DNA of 23,361 bases from Cudoniella acicularis (taxonomy: Eukaryota; Ascomycota; Leotiomycetes; Helotiales; Helotiaceae): positions 1-23,361 of the forward strand of contig JAAMPI010000898.1 in the NCBI GenBank assembly GCA_013054445.1, read 5' to 3'. The position numbers were made by a program, and so were the translations under genes. Every line of letters begins with the position of its first letter. The first letter of the stretch is position 1. The notes beneath the pieces were generated by a model that was not told the DNA's origin, ran no database searches, and saw only the letters and a program-made list of their open reading frames with translations. This document shows, one piece after another, positions 10,773 through 21,502 of this stretch.

Positions 10773-11047
10773 CCCTTTACATATGTGTATTTCTGTCTTC
10801 CTCTCTCATAATAAATATAACATGTTACTTAGTATTTTCCTTTCGCTGTGAATAAGTTGACTCGTGACTCGTCATTCGTTCATTCGTTCATAAATGAGCT
10901 AGTCTATGTATATGTGGAAAAACTGCCGGTTGTTAGCTGGTTGTTGGTTGGCAAGGGAGCTTTAAGAGAGAAAGAGAGTGTTTATCTGTCTACAAATTTT
11001 TTTCAGTCTGAAATTCTGCCTTTCTCTAAAATCCCATCTTACTACAA

Positions 11048-11072
11048 AATTCAATTCAATTCAATTCAATTC
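11048..11072. repeat. (AATTC)5 microsatellite
   Basis: Five perfect AATTC units in a row, followed by ATTCC. It lies in the shared 3' region between the convergent Cdc50 and SPT16 genes. Confidence 0.95.
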
Positions 11073-11366
11073 ATTCCACTCCACCGCTGAGAATTATCCC
11101 AAAAGGTAGCTAGGTAGCGATTACTAACAAACTGCCTCTTTAATTTTTTTGCTCAACCTAAACGCCCAAGTAAGTATCACCTCGCACTTCACCGCAACAC
11201 ATCGCATCTCATATCTTATCAATCTCCCTGCCTGCATCTTCATAGCCATCCATCCACCCATCCTAAATAATACAAGTATGCTCTCATTCATTGCACGCCG
11301 CTAAGAAAGAAGGTCGAAAAAGAGTGGTAAGCACCAAAAAAGCAGGCAAAAAAGCTACCAACCAAA

Positions 11367-14300
11367 TCAGTGCTTTCTCTTCTTCTTCGGCGCCTCGTCC
11401 TCTTCCTCCAATCCACTCTCTCTATCCTTCCGCTTCGCCTTTTTCTCCAGTTCGTCCCAGTCCTCGCCCTCGCTCTCACCATCATCGCTACCCTCACTCG
11501 CGTCATCACTAGCATTGCTGTCGAAATCGCTCTCCTCGTCACTTGATGCTTCCGAGGCAGCAAGTTCGCTATCCGACATCTCGAAGGCGGATTCCTCATC
11601 CTCTTCGTCTTCATCATCCTCGTCCGTCTCGTTGGAAAGGAAACCCCATCCACCGTCGGCGAAGAATTGATGCGGGTCTGCTGTGACTGTCTTCATGATG
11701 GTAGGCCAGTTCAAGTTCAATGGACCTTCGCTGAAAGGAATGTTAACGGAATCAAGCCATTCCTTGACATTTTCCAAAGATTCGACAGGGATGGTGTTGA
11801 TGTGCGATGGTGGTCGGGAGAAGTCCTTGAACACAAATACCATATCGAAATTCTTAAGACCGAATTGAACACGTTCCAAATGGGCGATTTCAATGTCTTC
11901 CAGGGTGATGACCATGAATGGTGGTTCTGTGAGCTGAACCAAACAGTCTGTAGAGGGCTGACAGAAAACACTGGATCGGAACGGCACGCCGTTGAAGCCG
12001 AGCTCACGGAAAGGAACATCAACATCGACATTTTCGTTCTTGCCGGCTTCAGCAATCTTCTCGGCGAAAGCCTTGAATTGTCGATCAAGGTCAGCACGAC
12101 GTCTTCGCTCTTCTTGCTCGGCCTCAAATTCTTCCTCATCTCCGTATCTGTACTTTCGCTTTCTGTTTCCCGTCTCATCGAACTGAATGTCAGTCGCTTC
12201 CCGGTAAAATTGTACATCCTTGGTCTTTTTCTTTCCGATCAAGATTGGATCCTTGAGATGGACATGGATAATAACGATAAGTTCATGTTGACAGGGTTGG
12301 AAAAACAAATGTTTAACGTTGCTGAAAAGAATATCAACTCGATGTTGTGGATTAAGTGGTGATTGGTATCTGAGACCATTCTGGTGGATCTCAACCTTTC
12401 CAGGAACACGCTTTCCATCCATTGCAGGACGAATGAAAACATTGTCCATAACAGCTGGTCTTCGGTCTGTAAAAAGTTAGTCGTGTTCAAATCTTGAAAT
12501 GTGAAAACCTACTTCGTATCTCCACCAGCTTATCTTGCTCGACAACATCCTCCATCTCCTTCTTTTCTTGCTCTCGCTTGACGGCATCTTTTTTCATATT
12601 ACCAATTTGATTGGCAATTTCTTGAAAGCGATCTCCGTCATGAGATCGGAATGTGAGACTTCGTACGAAATGGGCCGAAGCATCCTCGAAGGGCTGATCG
12701 TCCTTTCTACCAACACCTTGACCAGGAGAGAGAAAGTTGATTCGGAGGTAGGCGAAATCTCCCTCATCGCTCTTGCTTGCATTTTTGATGGTTTGAATGT
12801 GAAAGGGGACTGGGCGACCCATGATTGGGAGCACAATAGTCGAATTTTTCTGATCCATGACAATAGCTAGATCTCGAACACGTGGAGGGAATTGATTGTC
12901 TCGTTTGTACGACTCGAAGCGCTTGAATTTCTTCACAGCAGCTCCATTTTGATTTCCAGTCGCCTCGGCAAATCGAACAAGACCTTCTTCGTGTTTTTTC
13001 TTGGCCAGTTCTTTTTGATGCTCTCGTCTTCTAGCTTCCGCTCCTTCATCAACTTGTGTGGTTCGTTCAGCACGTAATTTTGTCTTGGTGATGTTTTTTG
13101 TTGCTACAGCACCAACTGTGGAATCTTTCTTTGCCTTTTTTGGTGTTGGCTCCGGCTCCTCGTCATCCTTGAAGAAAAACGAGGTGGCATCCAAATCTGA
13201 AGGAGCATCGCCAGTGAAAACAACCGCATCGGATGGTGCCACACGAACAGTATCTGAAAGAACCATTGAATAGGTCTTGCTCTTTTTGTCTTGCGGGTTT
13301 GGATTCTCAACATCACTGAATCCAGTTGTGACGCAAAGAGTCATGCCATCTTTCAAAGTTCTTGAACTTTTACCATTCAATATCAAAGTGGGATCTCGTG
13401 TCTCGATACCGATTCCTGCACCAACATTCTTCAAAAAGTGCTTCTCCAATTCAGGCTTCTTGCTCTTTACCAAAGCTAGAGCTTTGGCGTAGATGTCTTT
13501 GACATTTGCACCATCCCGGATTTCCTTGATAATCGTGCTGTGGACTTGAAGGAGAAGTTTGTAGTTGCTCTCCTGGGACTTGTTCGGATCGACCAAATAT
13601 GTTCTGGCGATTATCGAGCAATACGATTTGTATCGAAGACCCATTGCTGCAATAATAACCCCAGCATGAAGAATTTCATCATCAATCTGCGCATTCATCT
13701 TCAAGTCGAATTTGCCACCACTTTGTATGAGGGGTCCATGTGTCCAATCTAATTGACCGGCATCGAAATCGCTTGGCATTTTCGACTTGTTCGGAAGCTC
13801 GACCGACGACCAGAATTTCGCATCATCCAGTTTGCTATCGATTTTGTTGGCCAAAGCGCTGTGCTTCACTTTCTTCTCCTCATCCAGTACATTGGACATC
13901 TCCTCGACAAAATATGGATTCATTAAAGCGATACATGCTTTCGAAGCGGTTCGCATAGCTCGCTGAGCAGGGTTAGCATTTCCTCGCCAAAAATGGAGTA
14001 TGCATACCAATTCATTTTCGTCCTTGACTGCCAGAGCTGCCTGTGAAAGCGCAGGTGTAATGTCAACCTCCTCTATATCCTTGGAAATGTCACCATAGAC
14101 CTTCTTCCATTCATCGATAAAAGGGCCGCTGGAGGAATCTTTTGGTAAAACGCCGACTTTTTTTCTGTGTACCCAAATCTGTTAGCCTGATACACAAAAT
14201 TCGCCTTATTCTGGGATGACTCACACCCGCAGATTTGATGTGATCATTGATCTTTTGGAAGAGTTTCTCGTTCGCCTCAGCGTCCTTGCCTCGAACGAAC

Positions 14301-14720
14301 ACCTCAAGAGGGATCTTGCCGCCTTTCAATGGTTCCAGATGTTTGGCTGCACGTTATCAGCTTCCATTTTATCTGCCAAGCTAATCTGCCTGATGGAAAT
14401 ACCTTTCTTTGCCGTAGTGACGATATACAATGCCTCAAGGGTAAAGAGGAACAGCGTCGCAGGAAATTCGTAGCCCAGCAGCCAGAACTAGAATATCTCA
14501 TCAGACTCCACTTTCCAAAACTACGCCAAAGGTGAATACATACATGAATGGCATTGTTCTTCTGAAATTGCGCCGACTCCTCCGTCTTGCCCATCAAGAC
14601 CAAGATGGAGGAGGCACCGGCGAACAGCGCGTCGCCGCTGCGTTTGTCGGCCTTCCATGCCGAAATAAAGTGCGACAGGCGCTCCTGGAAGAGGGTTTTG
14701 TCGATCTTGATATCTGCCAT
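11367..14720 (-). CDS. spt16: SPT16, large subunit of the FACT histone chaperone
   Basis: Works with Pob3 in FACT, loosening and rebuilding nucleosomes (H2A-H2B and H3-H4) during transcription and replication; nuclear. Six minus-strand exons: 14720-14544, 14487-14403, 14346-14225, 14178-14008, 13962-12513 and 12466-11367. Introns are 45-56 nt. The product is 1034 residues, the usual length. Order: aminopeptidase-like N-terminal lobes (GRGKDAE-type linker [14 protein letters not shown]; then [10 protein letters not shown] and [26 protein letters not shown] stretch; [10 protein letters not shown]), a dimerisation/middle region (about 540-690, [16 protein letters not shown] before it), a tandem PH-like middle domain ([16 protein letters not shown]), and a very acidic tail ending in KKKRKH. 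The catalytic metal-binding residues of true peptidases are not expected in SPT16. Odd point: intron 3. The acceptor used here (14179) keeps the frame but inserts IWVHR before KKVGVLPKD; the better acceptor at 14165 would put an A7 run out of frame. Identification is very strong. Confidence 0.96.
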
Positions 14721-15278
14721 TTTGTCGCCGACGATGGTTGATGGCAGAGGGGTGGTGGAGGGAGATGAGGAGAAGGGAAGTCGAGGAGTCGGACGCGATG
14801 GTCCAAATTTCGCGATGATAGTTGATTGATTTGCGCTCTGGGACGCGCCGAGTTGCCGTACCTAGCGCGATCTTGCGAGGAGCTTCACCTTTCAACCTAA
14901 TTCTAAGCCGAAGAATACCCGGCTCAGACCACATGATCTTGCCATCAACGGTATCACGTGCTCTCAAACCACCTTTGTTGGGCACTTCTTGAGTAAAATG
15001 ACAATAACCACGAACATCATCGAAGAAGCTTCTTCACCCATAAACATTTCATGGGGCCAGCCCCCAACCCCCGTAGCTCGCTGCGCTCGAGATTTGCGCT
15101 CTCGAGTCTTTTTGAATTAATCAACCTTCTAATTCCTTCCCATCTTGCCTCTTCAACAGTCCCAATTCCCTTCACTTGCACAGCCTTCAAATACTCAACC
15201 CACCCCTAAGCCACCATAGCTCGCCGTATAACCTGCGCTTAAGGGCCTCTCTCTTAGAATCAATCATTTCATCTAGCG

Positions 15279-15640
15279 CCTAGTAAAAAAGTAGTTAAAC
15301 CCCTATATTTTAAATATTAAAATATATTTAGAGAAAATCTTTCTAGAGATAGTTTTTAAGGATTTTATCTATATTTAAAAGTAGTTTTATAGATTAAATA
15401 AAATAATAAATACTTTTTATTTAAAATTAGAACCTAAAATATCTTATAAAGTTTTAACTATAATAGTTAGATAAGTAGGCTATATAATAAAGTAAAACTA
15501 GATTAGAAAATACTAAGGAAATTAGATATAAAGATAGAAAAGATTATATCTAAAGAATTAATAGATAGTTTACTAGTAAGTAATACTAGAGTCAATTACC
15601 TAGCTTTTCTAATTAACTAATTAACTACTTTTCTTTGACT
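15279..15640. mobile_element. Candidate AT-rich element with short terminal inverted repeats
   Basis: About 360 bp of extreme AT content with no ORF. A 12-nt sequence AAAAGTAGTTAA at 15287-15298 is repeated inverted at 15621-15632, and the similarity continues outward with small gaps (CTAGTAA against AGTCAAAG). This fits a small non-autonomous DNA element or a transposon remnant altered by repeat-induced point mutation. No target-site duplication is clear and no other full copy lies in the window, so the class is uncertain. Confidence 0.4.
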
Positions 15641-15747
15641 CTAAACAAGCTCGCTGAAATCCTTCTTTCCCCCGCCTGCTACCTCCCTCTTCCCAAAGTC
15701 AATGAATGGCCTAGACCGCCTACCCCACGTTGTGCACTGTACTGTAC

Positions 15748-15761
15748 TACCGGTACCGGTA
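15748..15761. repeat. 14-bp perfect palindrome
   Basis: TACCGGTACCGGTA reads the same on both strands. It lies about 100 bp outside the AT-rich element. It could be a binding site for a dimeric factor, but nothing ties it to a gene. Confidence 0.6.
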
Positions 15762-16287
15762 CCCCGTGTTTCCGGGGACAAGTTAATTTACTTACCACAC
15801 CCGCTCACCACACCTTCAATTGCTTACTTGTGGGAAGTAATACATAAAAGACAGTTACAACTTGCTTGAATCCTCATGAAAGAGGGGAGGTGCCAGAGCA
15901 TCTCACCATCCAACGAGAAATGAGAAAGATGATCACCAAGCGAATCAGTTCGAAAGACGCTCACTCATACCAAATAAACACAACTGAATTAGAGATAGAT
16001 ATCATAATCCTCTTATCCTAAAATCTAGCAGCATAGCTCGACACGACAAAAATCGTCAAAGTCTACATACAATCGCTATGAACTCTTCCACCAAAAACAC
16101 TACAAGACATGAACACGACACACACCCGTAACCAAAAAACGCCCAAGTCAGTGCTTCCACCAGGTATGCACGTATTAACCTCTTCTGCTCCCCCGTGTCC
16201 ATGCAAAGGCCTCCATCCATGCCCCCCCACATCCCCAGCCATGCCTGTACAGATTCTCATGCACTCATCCCCACGCAGGATCGGATA

Positions 16288-18327
16288 CTAGTAGAGCCCC
16301 CTCCCGCTCGCCAGCCTCACAAAGCTGTATGGAACATTCTGTCCCACGAGTAACCTCAATGTCTCCACTGTCGTAAAGGCACTCGTATCAGCAACGCCGT
16401 ATGCTGTCCAACCGCTTTGCTCTGCCACAGCAAGTGGATCCCATTTTCTCGGTCCGTTCGCCAGGTCAACGAATACCTTGCCTTTGCCACCAATACCGGT
16501 AACTCCGTTACGTGGGATCGTTCTACCGTTGGTGGAAAAATGTCGCAGAAGAGGCTGAACAAGGTGAGATTTCTCCGGTGGGAGAGCAGAAATGATAGCA
16601 AAAGGATGGTCGACTCGTTGAACACTTTCAATCGAGGTGAAAGGTTCAACCCCTGAAGCGAGTGCGAAATGGGCTTTGAATCCAACGGTGTATATTTTAC
16701 CGATGTTGAGACTCCTTAGGGCAAAGATGATTGCAGCCGCATCGTCCCCTGAGCTGGATATGATGATTGCCGCGCGGTCTTTATAGGCTGAAGGTGCAAA
16801 GTCCCGCGTCAGGGTAGCGCGAATGCCTTTCCATGTTGCATTATCACCGACCAGATATGAAGAAGCGCCTTCTCCACGTACAACTATCGTATCGATGGTT
16901 CCGATCGTCCTTGCAGCATCAGACAACATCGGTATGTAAGATTGGCTGGCGGATAAAGGCGGATTGAGGTAGGCGCCGCCAAAACTCGGTTGGTTACAGA
17001 ATGCTTCCACTGATCCTTTGATCCCTCGGTCTACGCTGGCAAAGTTATGTGGAAGACCGAGCTCGTTGAAACATTTCTCGAAAAAAGCCGCTTGCGGTGA
17101 AGATTTGAAGCCGATAGCGTAGATATCTTTTTTAGGAAGTTGACCCATGGTACTCAGTGCTTCGTTGATTTCCGCAGCAGACATTTGACCAGGAGCGGCC
17201 ACAATTGGAAGTAAGGGATGCGTGATAGGGGAAAAGACTGTGTTCAGGGCTCGAGAAAGTTGCCCGAGCTGGCCCATATTAACAGCTGACAATGGTGGGC
17301 CATCGGGGTTGTTGGCCTTGATTTGACTTCTGAAATATTCCAATTCGTAGTTTTCTGACATGGAATTGATAATGGTTATCATTTTGACAATGTCGCCGTA
17401 CTTGCGCGATTCGGCGAATATGGTTTGCGCTTGCGGCGAGGGCCACTTGAAAGTCCCGGAAAAGTCGTGGAAAGCGGAAATTATGCGACTGCTACCTCTT
17501 TGCTCGAAAAGCCGGCGTCGGATATCTTCTGGAAGCCAAATTTCAACGTCTATGTACTCGCATCCCCATTGAATCGCTCGGTATAGATATTGATAATACA
17601 AATCGGGGTTGTCCATCGGAAATCGTCCATTTTCTCTTGTACACCTTGTCGTAAAAATGATTGGGAGCTCCGTTCGTTGTCGCAAAAGCATGACCTGTTC
17701 TCCAACATAACTCAGACTTGGAACTGAACTGAAGGATCCATCTGGCAGAGGTTCTCTCAGCAGATCAACCCGTATTTCTACCGCATCTGATCCCACTGAA
17801 AGAATATCCAAATTTGAAAGAGCCGTCCGAACGTCCGGAAATGTTGTAGATATAAAATATGTCCTTGGTTTCGTGATCAAAGCTTCATGGTGACTGATTT
17901 GGCCAAGTGTAAATGCAATAAAACGTGATAAATCTCTCCTGAAGAATGGGGCTTCGGTATATAAAAATTCGTAATCGCAAGCGGCTGAAAGGTCGACATC
18001 TGGAGGCATCCCCAAGTTCACGCAATGGGCATTTATGGCAACCATAAGCATCTTATTCCTTGTTAAAATATCACCCTTCGCGTCGTTCGCCGCAATGCCA
18101 ATAACCGTTCCATGATCTTCACTCCCAACCGCTGAGAAGCTCGATGCCAACCGGTATGGCTTTCCAAGCACGTCCGCAAAAATCGACACAATCTTCTCCT
18201 GCTCTTGCCCATACACAATAACCACTATTCGAGCATCTCCTGTACCAGCCTTTGTGCCATTGATGACTCCATTCGTACTCTTCGGCCGGGTCGGCGTCGG
18301 CGCAGACTGAAGCTGCTTGGTCGCCAT
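16288..18327 (-). CDS. QutR/QA-1S-like quinate-pathway repressor, homologous to the last three AROM domains
   Basis: Intronless, 679 residues from the first ATG (18327). The known relatives QutR (Aspergillus) and QA-1S (Neurospora) repress quinate catabolism by acting on the activator and derive from the shikimate-kinase, dehydroquinase and shikimate-dehydrogenase parts of AROM. Here residues 30-150 match only a short, degenerate kinase domain: no GxxGxGKS loop is present. Residues 155-398 form a type I dehydroquinase domain that keeps the expected active-site residues: E184, R186, E262, H287 (AFHDFSG), K315 (DIVKM), R359 and Q381 (APGQ). Residues 400-679 form a shikimate-dehydrogenase-like domain in which the catalytic Lys of NVTxPxK is missing (AYLNPPLS), NTDW has become NATW (496-499) and the glycine-rich NADP loop is degraded (SSSGDDAA). 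No quinate enzyme gene is nearby. It could instead be a free-standing dehydroquinase. The frame stays open upstream to 18714 without an ATG. Confidence 0.8.
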   Translation of the reverse strand: MATKQLQSAPTPTRPKSTNGVINGTKAGTGDARIVVIVYGQEQEKIVSIFADVLGKPYRLASSFSAVGSEDHGTVIGIAANDAKGDILTRNKMLMVAINAHCVNLGMPPDVDLSAACDYEFLYTEAPFFRRDLSRFIAFTLGQISHHEALITKPRTYFISTTFPDVRTALSNLDILSVGSDAVEIRVDLLREPLPDGSFSSVPSLSYVGEQVMLLRQRTELPIIFTTRCTRENGRFPMDNPDLYYQYLYRAIQWGCEYIDVEIWLPEDIRRRLFEQRGSSRIISAFHDFSGTFKWPSPQAQTIFAESRKYGDIVKMITIINSMSENYELEYFRSQIKANNPDGPPLSAVNMGQLGQLSRALNTVFSPITHPLLPIVAAPGQMSAAEINEALSTMGQLPKKDIYAIGFKSSPQAAFFEKCFNELGLPHNFASVDRGIKGSVEAFCNQPSFGGAYLNPPLSASQSYIPMLSDAARTIGTIDTIVVRGEGASSYLVGDNATWKGIRATLTRDFAPSAYKDRAAIIISSSGDDAAAIIFALRSLNIGKIYTVGFKAHFALASGVEPFTSIESVQRVDHPFAIISALPPEKSHLVQPLLRHFSTNGRTIPRNGVTGIGGKGKVFVDLANGPRKWDPLAVAEQSGWTAYGVADTSAFTTVETLRLLVGQNVPYSFVRLASGRGLY

Positions 18328-19188
18328 CTGTCCGCAGTATGTTACGGCAGGGAGAAAGCTCGGGGAGGGGTGATGGCTGAGGGATTTCGAGGTCTCGAAG
18401 AGGGTGGAGATGGATGGTAAGCCTTCGAGAGGAGTAGGGCGGGGGGTGAAAGCCACAGGCGCTCTGGCATGGCAATCCAGCAGCACGCTTGGGCGGAGAG
18501 GACGGAGAATCTGACGGGCAGCGTGGAGCACAGCTGGCGGCGCAAAAGAAATGCTTTTTGAGTTGCGGCGCTTTGCAGGTATCGTGAATATTAGCTGGGC
18601 TGATAAGCTCTTATTGAAGCAACTAAGCTCAGGGTACGGGACGGCTGGCTCTCGAAACTGCGGTCCTACATGGGCGCCCGCGGGCCGGAATCTGTGGTTG
18701 ACATGCGTATCCAAGGGCTCCGAAGTTGTATACTAAGGTCTCTCGCGGCTGTGCGGCGGAATCGAGCATCAGCAGCTGTCTCCGTCGCGGATCTGCTGCA
18801 GATCAATGTTCTTCAATGCAGGCCGAAGCTGGAAACACATTGAAATTTCCCCGAGGGTTCGTTAACCTCGTTTGGGAGAGGCCCAGGAGGCTGGAGGAGA
18901 CAGATCCACGATATTCGGCCAACGCTCCGAGGCGGAGAGGACAGCAGAGACTGCGAGAACGCACGGGATTGGTGTGATGGTGTTGTCGCTATTTTCCCAG
19001 TGTATCCGGGACCAGGGCGGGCGAGTCTCGCAGCGGGCGTGGGACTGGACAGTGAAGCTTGCGAAGAGTCTGGACGGGCTCAGCGGAGGAAAATTGCAAT
19101 AGCGCACGCCGTGAGGGTCCTGGGCTCTTGGATGCGCATTTCGGTCGCGATTGTTCCACCGACGAAGATGTCGTCTGCCCTGAGGGGC

Positions 19189-19214
19189 CTGCTTTGGCCT
19201 GCTTTGGCCTGCAT
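19189..19214. repeat. Short tandem repeat of an 11-bp unit
   Basis: The unit GCCTGCTTTGG is repeated directly, with a third partial copy (GCCTGCATTTG). It lies in the GC-rich spacer and has no evident function. Confidence 0.7.
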
Positions 19215-21435
19215 TTGTTAGGGCAGATGCCAATCGAGGAGAGGCACTTGGGTGAGCTGGGCCGGGCGTGGAGAACTGGAGACCCCCGACATGTGGGGAG
19301 ACAGGCTTCACTGGATGGGCCGAGGGGCTGCAAACTTCCACCAATAGCACGAGGCGCTGTTCGCCTTTTCTCCCCCTTTTTCGCATGCTCTGCTATAGCT
19401 GCCTCGTGTTATATGGGGGTTGTTGGTGGTTGCAGAGGCAAATCTTTATTAATGGGCACTGGGTCCCCTCCACCCGGGAATTTCTCCTGATGGGTGCATT
19501 GCTGGTACATTTATGGCGTCTTTGCCCCGAAAGTGTGAAATCCAGCCTGGCACGCCCACCGCCCACGCCCCTCCAGCATGTCGGTACAGGGTTGGCAGGG
19601 GCTGGCGCATCCGCCAGCATCTGCCCAGCTCTGGGGACAGCTCGGAAGATTTCGTATTCAGGCTGAAGTGAGGGAGAATGCAGAACCATCTTATCACGTT
19701 ATTAGGGGACTGCATGTCAACCTCATGATGCTTCCGCGACAGCAACTCCATCAGGAGCTTGGAGGCTATTGTGAGAATTCAAGCTGGATGTATTCTTGCG
19801 TGGGGTCATCCAGAATCCCGCTAGTACTGTACCCAGGTAGACTTTGTTTCCCGTGCGGGTTCTCAATTACGCCTCTGTTTCGCCGAGTGAAACGTTTCCT
19901 GAGATCAAACGGAAAATTGGGTATCATCGTCATTTGTTTGGTTTCGGGTCGGTCCAGAAATAAATATATTTCCGTTGTGTCAGACAGGGGAGATCGTATG
20001 GACAGCAGCTTCAGGCCTAGAATGGCCCTTTTTCAGGTGGGTGCAGCGTTCCGTGAGAGAATGGTATTCTTTTGATTGAGATTTTCATAGTTCACTTTCT
20101 CCAGGTCCATTGATTCTGGTGAGTCGCTGCTAGGCAGTGCTGGCCTTGTAAAGGGGTTCTTGCTCTACCCGGGCGGTCTGCTTATGCGCATTTTATCTAA
20201 CAATTATGTTCTATCATTAGCTTCTGATTATATTTATTCTTCAAGTTACGTTCTCTCTTGTTGTCAATTAAGCCCCCTTGGAAGACTTTACCGCATCCTC
20301 CCGGATCGTACAGTTTGAATCTATTCCAAAACCTCTTCACCCAGGAACCGTTACTCTTCTCCACAAAACCACACGGTCATCCCCTCGAAGTTCCTAAATC
20401 CAGAGTTAGAGTCCAGATGAACTGTCATTCGGCACATCTGGAAAATACCAGTGCGACGCCTTCTCAACGACTTTTGGCTATTGGCTGGAAGGCAGCTGCT
20501 TTGAATAATTCGCTCGCCGACCGTACTGTTCAGTGCCGCCAGCACTTGATCCTGTTGCGTTGAGTGTTCGTTCCCAATTACGAGTCCATTTTATCCAAAT
20601 CTGAGACTAGCGGGTTTTATTCAGACATGTCGATATATATAGGAGAAGGGATCATATTTTGTGAGTCGCTCTGTTTCCCTTCAATGAGGATGCAAGCAAT
20701 AATCATTAAAAAAAAGATATAAAACACAAAAAGGTACGGGTAATTTTTTCGAGGATTTGGACATTATTTCGAGGTACTTCTCGCAGCACACCCCGCTCCT
20801 TAGTATCAGCTGCTGCTGCCGCCTTCAAAGTCACCCGCCACTTGACACTTGTACGCCTCACCCACCATTACCTCCACCAAAAACCAACCTCCACAATCGA
20901 AACCACCCGCAGCTTCCGGAATACTCATCAGCATGGCCGATACTTTGTAGCTGCTTAGATATCTTTAATTGTTGAAGAGTCTCCAGAAAGCAACAACCAA
21001 AAAACACCGAGAAACGACCGCACATCCACCATGGAAAGAGCGGTATCAGAAAGACCCATTTTTGATGTAGCATTTGTATACCGTCATTCGCCTGCCGGTT
21101 GAATAAATGGATCTTTCTCGCGTGGATGAGGCTGAACGGGTCAAATTCGGTCGGCAGCACTGCCGATCATTCCAACCAACATTTTTTCGCGATTTATCAC
21201 GACGTCATCTCCAACACAATCTTCGGTCAACGGATACCACGGGTTTGGTGCTTGCCTTCTCGAATCAAGTCAAGCGCCCTTTTTCCTTCTTCGTCTTTGT
21301 GGTGAATCTCGATTATGACATCGCCTTGCGTCGATAGTTGCGGGTGGGATTCGACTGGTCAGTTGATGCAGTGAATTGGGTAAGTTGAAAGCTTGCGACG
21401 ATGTCGTCGTCGCTTGCCTGACTCGGGGTTAAGCA

Positions 21436-21440
21436 TATAT
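21436..21440 (+). promoter_or_regulatory. Possible TATA element of the hexose transporter gene
   Basis: A TATAT inside AAGCATATATCTC lies about 65 nt before the ATG at 21503 and is followed by a pyrimidine-rich leader with CTTTC and CCACCCCCATC. The distance suits a core promoter. The motif is weak and the call rests on position. Confidence 0.3.
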
Positions 21441-21502
21441 CTCATACATTCCTCGCTTTCTTTCACACTTTCACGATTTCATGATACCCTTCCACCCCCA
21501 TC

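Larger units (their letters stand above)
10389..11366. other. Convergent intergenic region with simple repeats
   Basis: The 3' ends of the Cdc50 and SPT16 genes face each other across about 1 kb. The stretch is T-rich and low in complexity, with ATTC-type tetranucleotide runs at about 10742-10772 and 10872-10891 and a pentanucleotide run at 11048-11072. The 75- and 80-codon ORFs here are made of these low-complexity sequences and I do not accept them as genes. Confidence 0.65.
14721..16287. other. Intergenic region upstream of SPT16 and downstream of the QutR-like gene
   Basis: The SPT16 promoter and 5' UTR lie at about 14721-15000. Beyond that are a GC-rich patch with diverged duplicated segments (about 15076-15125 and 15216-15268), an AT-rich element (15279-15640), a palindrome (15748-15761) and a low-complexity tail with C-rich stretches up to the QutR-like stop. 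The ORFs here are short and unconvincing. Confidence 0.55.
18328..21502. other. Long divergent intergenic region between the QutR-like and hexose transporter genes
   Basis: About 3.2 kb between two divergent starts. 18328-18714 is an open extension of the QutR-like frame. 18860-19680 is GC-rich, with overlapping ORFs on both strands and no recognisable product. 19680-20600 holds a 165-codon ORF (19578-20075) that I do not recognise. 20630-20645 has an ATATATA run. 21107-21337 is a 76-codon ORF of unknown value, probably an upstream ORF or leader. From 21440 the sequence turns pyrimidine-rich, as before many fungal starts. Nothing here is a gene I can support. Confidence 0.5.

Noticed and set aside
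10848..11090. 80-codon ORF between Cdc50 and SPT16
   Set aside because: It is made of microsatellite and low-complexity sequence, with no conserved feature.
11667..12362. 231-codon plus-strand ORF
   Set aside because: It lies wholly inside SPT16 exon 6 on the opposite strand; SPT16 is conserved there and the antisense peptide has no motif.
18328..18714. Start of the QutR-like protein at 18714
   Set aside because: The codon there is TTG, not ATG. The first ATG in frame is at 18327, so I used that and listed the extension as a finding.
19059..20075. Several plus- and minus-strand ORFs of 98-174 codons
   Set aside because: They are GC-driven, overlap in many frames and have no recognisable domains; I could not find introns that build a longer product.
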